Below are positions 7,903 through 16,270 of a stretch of DNA of 32,509 nucleotides, piece after piece (the first letter of the stretch is position 1; each line of letters begins with the position of its first letter). Source of the DNA: Weissella hellenica (GTDB taxonomy: Bacteria > Bacillota > Bacilli > Lactobacillales > Lactobacillaceae); assembly GCF_005405545.1 (NCBI RefSeq), contig NZ_BJEG01000019.1, forward strand, positions 1-32,509. The letters run 5' to 3'. Position numbers and translations under genes: made by a program. Under the pieces are notes generated by a model that made no database searches, had not been told where the DNA came from, and worked only from the letters and a program-made list of their open reading frames with translations.

Positions 7903-7931
7903 TTGTTGGTTAAATATAAACATGATATAAT
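7903..7931 (+). promoter_or_regulatory. Strong promoter for the membrane-anchored protein gene
   Basis: TTGTTG (7903-7908), a 17-base spacer and TATAAT (7926-7931) preceded by TG at 7923-7924. This is close to the full sigma-A consensus with an extended -10. The start codon follows 30 bases downstream with GGAGG. Confidence 0.8.
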
Positions 7932-7960
7932 GCTAAAATTACCTACTAAAGGAGGGTATT

Positions 7961-8614
7961 ATGAGTCGGAAAAAAATAACCATCTCGGTGATTGGCCTGG
8001 TGATTATCATTATTGCAGGTTATATCGCCATGATGTGGTTTAGTGATGACCGTACTTACAATAGAGAATTAAACAAGGCGCGCGATGCCGTTGCCGTCCA
8101 AGACTGGCAAACCGCAAAACAACATTATCAAGCTTCGCGCAAGGTGCGAGTATCAATTGAAAACCGTACAGCAAGTGAACAGCTAGACTATCTTGCACGA
8201 GCTGATAAAGCAATCAAACAGCAAAGTTGGGAGTCGGCAAAAAGTTTATACCAACGAGCTATTGATACCAATGGCGGTGTGCCGTTGTTGGAAAAAGCAG
8301 CGAAAACGAATCAGCGAATTGTGAATGCAGAACAGGATGCCGGTAAATATAAAGCATCAGTCTCATCATTAGAAAAGTCGCTTGATAAAAAAGATAAAGA
8401 CTTAAATGATGTGAAAAAACAAATGAGTGATACAAACGCTTCCGTACAAGCTGTTCAAGATTCTGCCAACAAAGCAGTAGCAGATGCTAACGCCGCCGCA
8501 GACAAAGCGAATGCAACCGCTGATTCAGCTAATAAGCAAGCACAAGATGCGCAAAAAAATAATAAGTCGGACGAGCATAAAGATAACCACAAAGATGATA
8601 ATAAAGATAAGTAA
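7961..8614 (+). CDS. Membrane-anchored TPR-like/coiled-coil protein of unknown function
   Basis: I do not recognise a named family for this 217-residue protein. Residues 1-5 are basic (SRKK), residues 6-28 form one TM segment, and the rest is predicted outside the membrane. Residues 37-75 and 82-115 look like two helical TPR-type repeats (alternating pattern with DWQTAKQHY and SWESAKSLY). Residues 125-190 are a heptad-like coiled coil rich in Lys, Asp, Ala and Ser. The last 20 residues are almost only Lys, Asp, His and Asn. It has its own strong promoter and a good GGAGG site. It lies upstream of msrA in the same direction but no functional link is visible. A role as an envelope scaffold is only a guess. 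Confidence 0.7.
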   Translation: MSRKKITISVIGLVIIIIAGYIAMMWFSDDRTYNRELNKARDAVAVQDWQTAKQHYQASRKVRVSIENRTASEQLDYLARADKAIKQQSWESAKSLYQRAIDTNGGVPLLEKAAKTNQRIVNAEQDAGKYKASVSSLEKSLDKKDKDLNDVKKQMSDTNASVQAVQDSANKAVADANAAADKANATADSANKQAQDAQKNNKSDEHKDNHKDDNKDK

Positions 8615-8658
8615 TTTAAGCTGACAGTGGTATCCTATATTTATAGGAGGTATGTGAA

Positions 8659-9189
8659 ATGACAATGCAAACAGCAATTTTTGCTGGTGGATGTTTTTGG
8701 TGTATGGTTGAGCCATTTGAAACATTGCCAGGAATTGAAAAAGTGCGCTCTGGTTATACCGGCGGAACAGTTGAAAATCCAAGTTACGAACAAGTAGCTG
8801 CTCATATGACAGGGCATACTGAAGCGGTGAAAATTTGGTTTGATGATGACATTATTTCATATGATGCGCTTGTGATATTATATTGGCAATTAGCAGATCC
8901 AACTGACGCAATGGGACAATTTGCAGATCGTGGTGAGACGTATCGACCAGTAATTTTCGTCAAGGATGCTGTGCAACGAAAAGTAGCCGAAACATCTAAA
9001 CAGACGCTTGCTACCTCGGGGCGATTTGATAAGCCAATTGTCACAACAATTGAGGATGCGAAGCCTTTTTATGATGCAGAAGAAGAACACCAACAATTTT
9101 ACAAAAAGAACCCATTACGTGAAATGATGATGATGATGCCTCGTAAAAAATATCAAAAACAATACTGGTCAGATAAGGAGCGTAATTAA
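8659..9189 (+). CDS. msrA: Peptide-methionine (S)-S-oxide reductase
   Basis: The 176-residue cytoplasmic enzyme reduces the S epimer of methionine sulfoxide in proteins. The active-site block GCFWC is at residues 11-15 with catalytic Cys12. Further family blocks are SGYTGG, a GHTEAV segment and the [13 protein letters not shown] stretch. AGGAGG at 8645-8650 is 8 bases before the ATG. The C-terminus has an unusual run of five Met in [12 protein letters not shown], which is common in Lactobacillales MsrA but would itself be oxidation-prone. The stop is one base from the msrB ATG, so the two reductases are translationally linked. Confidence 0.96.
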   Translation: MTMQTAIFAGGCFWCMVEPFETLPGIEKVRSGYTGGTVENPSYEQVAAHMTGHTEAVKIWFDDDIISYDALVILYWQLADPTDAMGQFADRGETYRPVIFVKDAVQRKVAETSKQTLATSGRFDKPIVTTIEDAKPFYDAEEEHQQFYKKNPLREMMMMMPRKKYQKQYWSDKERN

Positions 9190-9190
9190 T

Positions 9191-9634
9191 ATGTCAAAAC
9201 CAAGTGATGCGGAATTACGTGAGCAATTGACACCTGAGCAATATGCGGTCACACAAAAAGCCGCTACGGAAACGCCATTCAATAACAAATATGATGCGTG
9301 GTTTGACGACGGTATCTATGTTGATATTGTTAGTGGGGAACCATTATTTAGTTCGTTGGATAAGTATGATGCCGGCTGTGGTTGGCCATCATTTACAAAG
9401 CCGATTAAAAAGAAAGCTGTTAAACGTCATTTAGATACTTCATATGGTATGTATCGGACGGAAGTGACGTCACAAGATGCCAATTCACATCTTGGCCATG
9501 TCTTTACGGATGGACCAATCGCAGCAGGTGGTCTCCGTTATTGTATTAATTCAGCATCTTTGCGATTTGTCCCTGTTGCAGAATTAACAGCACAAGGGTA
9601 TAGCGAATACGCTGAGTTATTTAATAAAGAATAA
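9191..9634 (+). CDS. msrB: Peptide-methionine (R)-S-oxide reductase
   Basis: The 147-residue enzyme repairs the R epimer of methionine sulfoxide and complements MsrA. The catalytic Cys118 lies in RYCIN, preceded by [10 protein letters not shown]. Cys63 in GCGWPSF is at the position that commonly acts as the resolving cysteine. The two CxxC pairs that bind zinc in many MsrB proteins are absent ([12 protein letters not shown] where Cys would be), so this is the zinc-free form. It starts one base after msrA with AAGGAG inside the msrA end. A terminator follows. Confidence 0.96.
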   Translation: MSKPSDAELREQLTPEQYAVTQKAATETPFNNKYDAWFDDGIYVDIVSGEPLFSSLDKYDAGCGWPSFTKPIKKKAVKRHLDTSYGMYRTEVTSQDANSHLGHVFTDGPIAAGGLRYCINSASLRFVPVAELTAQGYSEYAELFNKE

Positions 9635-9647
9635 TCATTTCGTTAAA

Positions 9648-9706
9648 CAGTTGGAAGCAACTGTGAATGCCCACTTTCATGGTTGAACATGAGAGTGGGT
9701 TTTCTA
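9648..9706 (+). terminator. Tandem hairpins and terminator after msrAB
   Basis: CAGTTG-GAAG-CAACTG (9648-9663) forms a small stem-loop. It is followed by a 12-bp stem with one G-U pair (9670-9681 with 9688-9699, 6-base loop) and TTTTCT. The second hairpin is the likely terminator. Confidence 0.85.
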
Positions 9707-9722
9707 TTAATGACTTTATTTT

Positions 9723-9751
9723 TTTCAAAGAAATAAAAATAAAGTTAAAAT
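9723..9751 (+). promoter_or_regulatory. Candidate promoter for the Mga-like regulator
   Basis: TTTCAA (9723-9728), a 17-base spacer and TAAAAT (9746-9751) lie about 57 bases before the ATG in an AT-rich stretch. The match is moderate. Confidence 0.4.
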
Positions 9752-9808
9752 ATTACTCCTAATCTGTTTATCATAAGGCTATGACTAAAAATAAAGAGAG
9801 CAGACACA

Positions 9809-11302
9809 ATGAACTGGTTACTTTCAAAAAAAGATGAAGAACGGTTAATATTGCACCGATATTTAATGACCCATCATAGTAAGACCTTTTTAATTAAAGA
9901 TCTAATGACTGCTGTTAATTGGTCACGATATCGTATCTTACAAGCAATTCAACAACTTAATATTGATTATCAAAGTATGACCAAATCCAAGCAAACTTTT
10001 ATTGAAGTGGCAGATGCAAATCGCACAGTCACGTTAACAAATTTACAATTAATCAGTGTCGCTTCATTGAAGGGATTTTATTTACGCCAATCCTTACGTT
10101 TTGAGATGTTATTAGATATCTTTTTAGAGGATATTCATTCTAATGAAGCAATTGCTTTTAGACATTCATCGAGTACCACAGTTGTTCGGATGACCAAAGA
10201 AGCGATGCGCACTGAGCTACGTGAACAAAATATTGATATTACTGATAATTATCAATTGGTCGGTGATGAGCAACAAATTAGAACCGTCATGATTGAATTA
10301 ATTTATCTGGCTTATGCGGATCAAGCATTGCCCTTTTCTGGTGCAACGAATCGAGCGATTACACAAGTACAACAAAATTTGGTGCCATTATTGACTAAAC
10401 GATTGACCCTGCAACGTATTTTAGCGATTGTATTTGGTGTTTGGTATACGCGCATCCAAAATGGGCATCATATTGCACCAATGGATGATGATTTATTACG
10501 GCCAACCAAAGATCTGCAAGACAATGTACGTAATCTGTTGAATCAAATGGCACCATATCTACAGAAATATTTTCAAAATGATCAGCTTGGCTTAGACGGT
10601 GAATTACGTTATGGGGTGCTGGTGTGCTATGCCTTGGGCATCGGGGATGCTAGCGACTATCTTGTCAATTTAACAGTTAAAAATCAACGTAAAATGACAG
10701 CTTTATTTGATCAAATTACCGATTCATATCAAGATTTCTTTAAACAAAGCATGCCAACAGTTCAAAGACAAGCGATGACGGAGCTGTTAACGCCGTTGAT
10801 TATTCGGTTAACTTATTTTCCGCCGCAAGAAAGTCATTTATCGACTGACATGGCTTTTCAAACGACTAGTTACCCGATTCATACAGCGTTTACCAAAATG
10901 GTGATTCAAAAGCTAGCGCAAGTTTTCCGTTATGACACTGCACAGTTACTAGGGATGATGTTTAATCCTCTATTGAATGCGCTAATTAAAACGATTTCGG
11001 TAAAAGAGGCCTTACCTGCTATTACCATTACCATTGACTTGATCGATATGCCAGCGTTAGAAGATTATTTAACGCAGATGGTTAAACAATGGCAATCATT
11101 AAATATAATCGTGACTAATGAATTTACAGATAAGACCGATATTTACTTATCTAATGTTATTTTGAGTCAAAAAGTCCCTGGTTTTGCCTGGTATACCATT
11201 CCAGAGTGGTCAGAAAGACTAGCATTACGACAATTGATCATTGATATGACGTTACAGCGCTTTCAAAATAAAAAAATGTTAAGAATTAACCATGATTTTT
11301 AA
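9809..11302 (+). CDS. Mga/AtxA-type transcriptional regulator
   Basis: The 497-residue protein resembles Mga-family regulators. An N-terminal winged helix-turn-helix region occupies about residues 15-110 (WSRYRILQAIQQLN as a recognition-helix candidate). A long helical middle follows that in Mga and AtxA contains PRD-like domains phosphorylated by the PTS. The end (about 390-480) could be the EIIB-like domain. Such proteins activate surface or virulence gene sets in response to sugar status. Target genes cannot be identified from this window. It is a single-gene unit with a weak AGAG ribosome site. Arg and His content in the middle region allows PTS phosphorylation, but I cannot place exact sites. 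Family call by pattern, moderate confidence. Confidence 0.65.
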   Translation: MNWLLSKKDEERLILHRYLMTHHSKTFLIKDLMTAVNWSRYRILQAIQQLNIDYQSMTKSKQTFIEVADANRTVTLTNLQLISVASLKGFYLRQSLRFEMLLDIFLEDIHSNEAIAFRHSSSTTVVRMTKEAMRTELREQNIDITDNYQLVGDEQQIRTVMIELIYLAYADQALPFSGATNRAITQVQQNLVPLLTKRLTLQRILAIVFGVWYTRIQNGHHIAPMDDDLLRPTKDLQDNVRNLLNQMAPYLQKYFQNDQLGLDGELRYGVLVCYALGIGDASDYLVNLTVKNQRKMTALFDQITDSYQDFFKQSMPTVQRQAMTELLTPLIIRLTYFPPQESHLSTDMAFQTTSYPIHTAFTKMVIQKLAQVFRYDTAQLLGMMFNPLLNALIKTISVKEALPAITITIDLIDMPALEDYLTQMVKQWQSLNIIVTNEFTDKTDIYLSNVILSQKVPGFAWYTIPEWSERLALRQLIIDMTLQRFQNKKMLRINHDF

Positions 11303-11380
11303 TCACAGTTTTCATTAGCGACGCTTTATGACATAGTAGGTGTATGGTGCAACATGAGATGATCAGGAGGGTAAATATTT

Positions 11381-11716
11381 ATGTCAGAAAAAGTCTTAAT
11401 TACAACAACAGAATCTATTGCTGGATACCAAACAGTTGAAACTTTTGGTGAAGTTTTTGGATTAACAACCCGTTCTCGAAATGTGATTTCATCATTTGGA
11501 CAGTCAGTCAAAACGTTGGTTGGTGGTGAAATTAAAGGTTATACAAAACTACAAGATACTGCGCGTGATGAAGCAATTGATCGTTTGAAAACAGCAGCAG
11601 CTAAATTAGGCGCGAATGCTGTCGTTATGATGCGCTTCGATTCATCGTCAGGTACCATTGGTGATTCAGTAACGGCCTATGGTACTGCCGTTAAAATCGA
11701 AAAAGTTGGCGACTAA
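11381..11716 (+). CDS. YbjQ-family (UPF0145) protein
   Basis: The 111-residue protein matches the YbjQ/UPF0145 family. Visible are an N-terminal ITTTESIAGYQTVETFGEVFG strand pair, a central helix with ARDEAIDRLKTAAAKLGANAVV, and a terminal GTAVKIE strand. Family members form pentamers and are sometimes labelled heavy-metal binding, but no function is proven. AGGAGG at 11365-11370 supports the start. The gene is transcribed alone and ends in a terminator. Confidence 0.88.
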   Translation: MSEKVLITTTESIAGYQTVETFGEVFGLTTRSRNVISSFGQSVKTLVGGEIKGYTKLQDTARDEAIDRLKTAAAKLGANAVVMMRFDSSSGTIGDSVTAYGTAVKIEKVGD

Positions 11717-11732
11717 TTGAATAAATGATAAG

Positions 11733-11775
11733 ACATCAATCTGCCAGCTTAAAATGACTAGGTTGATGTTTTTTT
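11733..11775 (+). terminator. Intrinsic terminator after YbjQ gene
   Basis: ACATCAATCT (11733-11742) pairs with AGGTTGATGT (11760-11769, one G-U) and is followed by a T tract to 11775. It separates the left region from the polymer operon. Confidence 0.85.
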
Positions 11776-11859
11776 AGCATAATAAATATATCCGTATTTT
11801 AATTGTTTTTTTCCGGTTAAAAAAGGTGGATTTTGTCCCAGCTGCAAGATAGTGGCCAG

Positions 11860-11888
11860 TTGCACAAGTGTACAATTTGATATAAAAT
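11860..11888 (+). promoter_or_regulatory. Promoter of the surface-polymer operon
   Basis: TTGCAC (11860-11865), a 17-base spacer and TAAAAT (11883-11888) give a good sigma-A promoter about 105 bases before the licD start. Downstream, TATCAA-TCAG-TTGATA (11953-11968) forms a perfect short palindrome in the leader that could be an operator or hairpin. No other strong promoter is obvious until the terminator at 32,456, so the operon may be very long. Confidence 0.6.
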
Positions 11889-11993
11889 TAGTACGTTAGT
11901 AGTGAATTTTATGAGATTTTTAAGGTAATTATAAGTAAAAATTGAAATCACGTATCAATCAGTTGATATGGTATTTAAGGATTGGGGAATTAA

Positions 11994-12827
11994 ATGGCGC
12001 AACAACAAAAATATTTGACTGTACCTGCCGTACAGAAAATTATGTTAGCCATTTTGAAAGATGTTGTTACATATTTTGACACACATGACTATCATTACGT
12101 TTTAACAGGTGGTAGTGCCCTCGGTGCTGTTCGTCATCAAGGGTTTATTCCTTGGGATGACGATGCTGATGTGGCCTTACCACGGCATGAATATGAGCGA
12201 TTTATTCGTGAATATAAGCCCAACAATTCACAATTTGAACTGTTAACACCATTAAATACGACAAATTGGTTGTATGGTTATGCCAGAATAAGCGATACAT
12301 ATACACAAGCTGACGGTAAGTGGGCAACCGTCAATAACGGCGTTTATGTCGATATTTTTCCAATCGATGCTGTGCCACCGACTAAATTTGGGCAAAAAAA
12401 AGCTTATTATCATATGAAGTATTTAGATGTAATGCGTAATTCAACGCGACGATTAGCTATTTCGCATCAAGAACCGGCTTGGTGGTTAAAGCCATTGTTA
12501 ATTAAGTATGCAAAACGGCATACCACCACTTGGTGGGCTAATAAAATGGATCGATTGGCACAAAAGACTAATCAACGTTATCAAAATCATTCTGATATCT
12601 ATAGTCTGTATATTGTGCAAGGATTAAATAATACCAAAGAAAATTTTTATTTGGCAGTTTACCAGCAACGGCAACGTGCTAAATTTGAAGATATAAATAT
12701 ATACATACCAGCCGCTAGTCAACATTATTTAACGCAAATGTATGGGGATTGGCATGCTTTACCATCTAAGAGCAAGCGTAAAACGCATGCCCGCTTTTAT
12801 TATAAAGGAGTAGAAGTACATGATTAG
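11994..12827 (+). CDS. licD: LicD-family phosphotransferase
   Basis: The 277-residue protein belongs to the LicD/fukutin nucleotidyltransferase-like superfamily. Its signature is GGSALGAVRHQGFIPWDDDAD at residues 39-59, where the Asp cluster binds metal. A second VDIFPIDAVPP block lies near residue 120. LicD proteins transfer phosphocholine or another phospho-alcohol from a CDP donor onto surface glycans, and the donor here is not known. The setting beside TagGH, TagD and TagF suggests modification of a glycerol-phosphate polymer, perhaps with phosphocholine or glycerol phosphate. No choline uptake or activation genes (licA-C) are visible. The end overlaps the next gene by 8 bases. GGGGA sits before the ATG. 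Confidence 0.85.
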   Translation: MAQQQKYLTVPAVQKIMLAILKDVVTYFDTHDYHYVLTGGSALGAVRHQGFIPWDDDADVALPRHEYERFIREYKPNNSQFELLTPLNTTNWLYGYARISDTYTQADGKWATVNNGVYVDIFPIDAVPPTKFGQKKAYYHMKYLDVMRNSTRRLAISHQEPAWWLKPLLIKYAKRHTTTWWANKMDRLAQKTNQRYQNHSDIYSLYIVQGLNNTKENFYLAVYQQRQRAKFEDINIYIPAASQHYLTQMYGDWHALPSKSKRKTHARFYYKGVEVHD

Positions 12828-13689
12828 TTTATACATACTACTCATTGCAATTGTTGTGGCTATTTTTGGCCTATTTGTGACTATTTTTTCGTGGGTAAAA
12901 AAAGTTGATCGTTCAAAAAGAATGGGCCATTTTTTTCTTGTCTTTGGCGTTATCGTTGCGTTAGTTGCCGGCTTTTCAATGAATAAAGAACATGCTGCTC
13001 GTCAAGCGGCAATTGATCATCAAAAGCAAATCCGTGCTGACCAAATGTATGATGCAAAACTTGTCCATTTAAGCGCAAAAAAAGTGCGCATTGATGATGG
13101 CCAGGCTAAAATTAAGATTCATGTGTCAAAGAATACAGCGATTAAAATTACCAGCAGTCATAAACAATTACGAGATTTGGATTACAAACCTAATAAAGCA
13201 GCAAAAGATATTTTAGTAACTTTTGTCATGCCAGGTAAGTATACGGTGACGGCAACGCGTGGTGAAAATAAAATTGTTAAACATATGACAATTCTAAAAG
13301 ATGATGATAAACACGTTGCAGTTTCAAGCAGTGAAGAAACGACAAGTGAAGAGGTTGTTGAATCATCAGTTGCTGAACCTGTTATTCCTGATACAGAGGA
13401 AGTTATTGAAGAACCAAGTAGTGAGGAAGCAATTGTTCCGAGCGAAGAAGTCGTGCCGGATAACACGACGCCTGATACAGGAATTGAGCAAGCACCCGTG
13501 CCGGCAGCCCCATCATATCAACCAGTTTGGACCCCATCATACGATGAAACACCTAATACTGATAGTAATGGCGGTGGCAATACTGATGGTTCAGATACAA
13601 CATCAGGCGCTTCAGATGAAACTGTTGACAGCGAACCAGCATCATCAGTAGACACCGAATCTGGTGATACGCAAGACACAGCACAATAA
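12820..13689 (+). CDS. Two-TM protein with acidic Ser/Glu-rich tail
   Basis: I do not recognise a family for this 289-residue protein. TM segments lie at about 3-26 and 38-56. Residues 60-155 look like a small beta-sandwich (alternating short strands, KIKIHVSKNTAIKI and FVMPGKYTVTATRG). Residues 165-289 are a low-complexity tail of Ser, Glu, Thr, Val, Pro, Asp and Gly with no LPxTG anchor. Topology is probably N-out/C-out or a double-pass with the tail outside. The tail is Ser/Thr-rich and could carry sugars. The start overlaps licD by 8 bases and AAAGGAG lies at the right spacing, so the two are translationally coupled. A role in polymer assembly or surface display is inferred only from the operon. 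Confidence 0.7.
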   Translation: MISLYILLIAIVVAIFGLFVTIFSWVKKVDRSKRMGHFFLVFGVIVALVAGFSMNKEHAARQAAIDHQKQIRADQMYDAKLVHLSAKKVRIDDGQAKIKIHVSKNTAIKITSSHKQLRDLDYKPNKAAKDILVTFVMPGKYTVTATRGENKIVKHMTILKDDDKHVAVSSSEETTSEEVVESSVAEPVIPDTEEVIEEPSSEEAIVPSEEVVPDNTTPDTGIEQAPVPAAPSYQPVWTPSYDETPNTDSNGGGNTDGSDTTSGASDETVDSEPASSVDTESGDTQDTAQ

Positions 13690-13704
13690 AGATAGGTTAG
13701 AGAA

Positions 13705-14982
13705 ATGGCTGATAAAAAAGTAACTGTTGCAGCGAATCATGTCACCAAACGATTTGATTTAGCTGAACGACAATCTGATAAAGTAAAAGCTGTCTTTAAA
13801 TTCTGGGGTAAAGGTATTCCTAATTTTTGGGCAGTCAAAGGGGTTTCTTTTGAGGCCCATGCTGGAGAAACCATTGGTGTCATCGGAACTAATGGTTCTG
13901 GTAAATCAACCTTACTAGAAATGGTAGCCGGTTTAACACAACCAACCAGTGGTCAAATGACGATCAATGGTTCAACTTCAATTATTGCGATTGGGGCGGG
14001 GATGCGACCACAGTTAACCGGTCGTGCGAATATTCGTCTGAAAGCTTTGATGCAGGGCATGACGGAAAAAGAAATTGAAGCGAAGATGGATGACATCATT
14101 GAATTTTCTGAATTGGGTGATTTTATTGATCAACCCGTTAAATCATATTCATCTGGTATGAAATCAAAGTTAGGTTTTGCAATTTCAGTTTATTCAGATG
14201 CAGACATCGTGATTATTGATGAGGCCTTATCCGTTGGTGACCCAACTTTCACCCAAAAATCAATGGAACGTACGAAACGTTTTAAAGAAGAAGGCAAAAC
14301 AATCTTCTTCGTATCACATTCGGCAGCGCAGATGCGTCAAATGGCTGATCGCGTTATTTGGATGCACTATGGTGATATTCGCATGGATGGGCCAATTGAC
14401 GAAGTGATGCCTGAATATGATCGTTTTTTGAAGCATTTTAATCGTTTGTCAGAAAATGAACGTTTGACGTATCAAAAGCGTTATAAAGAGGCGCAAAAAA
14501 CGTTTACGTTAGAACATTTAAAGCAAATTGAACGTAATCGACAAATGTTAGCGGATCCGGCTACGGCCGTGCAGCGACAAAAAGAAAATCAGCATGCGTT
14601 TGTGGAAGATAATGAAAAAATGGGTTGGTTCACACGTGTTGTTTTAATAATTTTTATTGTTGCAACGGTTGGCTTAATGAATAAGCAATTATTAAATATG
14701 TCATGGGCAAATGTTATGGCACATCCGACTCATTTAATTACTAATTTTGCACCGTCAAAGTTAGCGGCATTGGATAAACGACATGGCCGTAATGGTAATA
14801 ACAGTCAGCAAACAGATATGCTCACTGCTACCCAGAATAGTTATACTGTCAAAGAGGGTGAAACATTGGCAAGTATTGCAGCAAATGCCAATATTTCTGT
14901 TGCAGCAATTATGCAAGCCAATCAGTTGACAGATGAAACCGTTACACCAGGTCAAGTATTGACCTTACCGGTTGAGAGGTAG
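13705..14982 (+). CDS. tagH: Teichoic acid ABC exporter ATPase TagH with TM and LysM tail
   Basis: The 425-residue protein powers export of the lipid-linked polymer with TagG. Walker A GTNGSGKST is at residues 61-69, the signature YSSGMKSK near 147-154, and Walker B IVIIDEAL near 168-175 with the expected Glu. This ATPase part ends by about residue 245. It is followed by a charged helical linker, a single TM at about 312-327, and a LysM domain at about 380-423 (YTVKEGETLASIAANANI). S. aureus TarH lacks such an extension, whereas longer TagH proteins carry an extracellular part. The LysM domain would place a wall-binding module outside the membrane. The gene lies 15 bases after the previous stop and 5 before tagG. 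Confidence 0.92.
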   Translation: MADKKVTVAANHVTKRFDLAERQSDKVKAVFKFWGKGIPNFWAVKGVSFEAHAGETIGVIGTNGSGKSTLLEMVAGLTQPTSGQMTINGSTSIIAIGAGMRPQLTGRANIRLKALMQGMTEKEIEAKMDDIIEFSELGDFIDQPVKSYSSGMKSKLGFAISVYSDADIVIIDEALSVGDPTFTQKSMERTKRFKEEGKTIFFVSHSAAQMRQMADRVIWMHYGDIRMDGPIDEVMPEYDRFLKHFNRLSENERLTYQKRYKEAQKTFTLEHLKQIERNRQMLADPATAVQRQKENQHAFVEDNEKMGWFTRVVLIIFIVATVGLMNKQLLNMSWANVMAHPTHLITNFAPSKLAALDKRHGRNGNNSQQTDMLTATQNSYTVKEGETLASIAANANISVAAIMQANQLTDETVTPGQVLTLPVER

Positions 14983-14987
14983 TTATT

Positions 14988-15812
14988 GTGAAAGATATTT
15001 GGAAAATTATAAAAGAGTTGGTTAAAAGTTGGCCGGTTGTCCGTCGTATTGCGCGTTATAATAATGATCAAACGTATCGGCAAAACTATTTAGGTGATTT
15101 TTGGCACTTTGCAGATCCGGCTTTGCAGATTGGTGTCATGATTTTAATGTTTGCTGTGCGTGGTGGTGGTGATAAGAGTAACCCCCATGCGACTGGTTTG
15201 GCAGGCTATATTGCTTGGATTGCTTTAGGAATGGTGACTTACTTTTTCATGCAATCAGCGATGCAAAAATCAGCGAAAAGTATTCAAACACAAGTAAACA
15301 TGTTATCGCGCATGAAGTTTTCATTAGCAGCAATTCCATTAACTGAAATTGTGACCGAATTACGTCGTTATTTTGTAATGTTGGGGATGGCCTTCTTTGC
15401 TATTCTGTTTATGAATGTTAAACCTTCGATTTATTGGCTACAATTCTTTTACTATTTTATTGCGATGTTTATTTTCTTATATGCATTGTCATTGGTAACG
15501 TCAACGATCACGGTTTTGGTACCTGATTTTTATAACGCTTATGCTGCCGTACTTCGTGTTGGTATGTGGATATCGGGGGTAATTATTCCCGTTGATAGTC
15601 CGAGCTTCCCATTGTTGTTGTCAAACATTTTGAAGCTGAACCCACTATACTATATTATTGAAGGATTCCGTGAAACGTTATTAGAAAATCCTATCTGGTT
15701 TTGGCAAAACGTCACTGCTAATTTGATTTTCTGGGGTATTGTGATTATTTTGTTGATTTTAGGAGCACATATTCATATGCGTTTCCGTAGTCGCTTCATG
15801 GACTTTGTGTAA
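14988..15812 (+). CDS. tagG: Teichoic acid ABC exporter permease TagG
   Basis: The 274-residue membrane protein is an ABC-2 type permease that moves the undecaprenyl-linked polymer across the membrane with TagH. After an amphipathic N-terminus with YLGDFWHFADP, five to six TM segments can be read at about 40-60, 75-95, 125-145, 150-175, 180-205 and 245-265. A GTG start at 14988 has GAGAGG upstream and lies 5 bases after the tagH stop, so they are coupled. Length and order (H before G) fit lactic acid bacteria. The substrate is most likely a glycerol-phosphate polymer, given TagD and two TagF-type proteins downstream. Confidence 0.92.
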   Translation: MKDIWKIIKELVKSWPVVRRIARYNNDQTYRQNYLGDFWHFADPALQIGVMILMFAVRGGGDKSNPHATGLAGYIAWIALGMVTYFFMQSAMQKSAKSIQTQVNMLSRMKFSLAAIPLTEIVTELRRYFVMLGMAFFAILFMNVKPSIYWLQFFYYFIAMFIFLYALSLVTSTITVLVPDFYNAYAAVLRVGMWISGVIIPVDSPSFPLLLSNILKLNPLYYIIEGFRETLLENPIWFWQNVTANLIFWGIVIILLILGAHIHMRFRSRFMDFV

Positions 15813-15823
15813 AGGATATAAAA

Positions 15824-16213
15824 ATGAAAAAGAAATTAGGCATTATTCAAGTCTTAGCAGTGTTGATTATCGGTATTATGATTGGGGCGTTTGCGGAACG
15901 CGGTCACGTATTTGGGTATGCGGATAATACACCGATTATCCCTAATGGTACGTATCAAACGACGAGCACAAAACGTTGGCAAAAGATGATTGTTGATGGG
16001 GCTGAAGTCAAAAATAATCAGGGTGAAAATTTGGTCGTTGTCGATAATCGTTTTACTAATCGAACACGTGGTCGTTTAGTATTAGCAAGTAAAAGCCAGG
16101 GTAATCGTTCATGGTCATATTATGTGGCTAAGGTTAAAGAAGGTTGGCGCATTAGCCCAATCGTCGATGGTCAACCCGATCATGATTCACAATTTATCGT
16201 CTATGTAAATTAG
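15824..16213 (+). CDS. Small secreted protein of unknown function
   Basis: This 129-residue protein has a clear signal peptide or N-terminal anchor (KKK, then a hydrophobic stretch at 5-24). The rest is polar: an NGTYQTTSTKRWQKM segment, a VVVDNRFTNRTRGRLVL strand-rich part and a WSYYVAKVKEGWRISP segment. I do not recognise a family. It starts 11 bases after tagG, so it is in the operon and probably works in or near the membrane during export or attachment of the polymer. A perfect CCAGGT-TAAT-ACCTGG stem-loop (16222-16237) follows its stop without a T tract. Confidence 0.65.
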   Translation: MKKKLGIIQVLAVLIIGIMIGAFAERGHVFGYADNTPIIPNGTYQTTSTKRWQKMIVDGAEVKNNQGENLVVVDNRFTNRTRGRLVLASKSQGNRSWSYYVAKVKEGWRISPIVDGQPDHDSQFIVYVN

Positions 16214-16221
16214 GCATTTAA

Positions 16222-16237
16222 CCAGGTTAATACCTGG
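16222..16237 (+). other. Intercistronic stem-loop without T tract
   Basis: CCAGGT and ACCTGG form a 6-bp perfect stem with a TAAT loop in the 57-base gap between two operon genes. It lacks a U-tract, so it is more likely an mRNA stability or processing element than a terminator. Confidence 0.4.
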
Positions 16238-16270
16238 ATACATATAAAAAAATTAAAGAGGAAATTACAC

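Noticed and set aside
9809-11302. Regulator gene as controller of the polymer operon
   Set aside because: It lies 690 bases upstream in its own unit with another gene and a terminator between; proximity alone does not support control.
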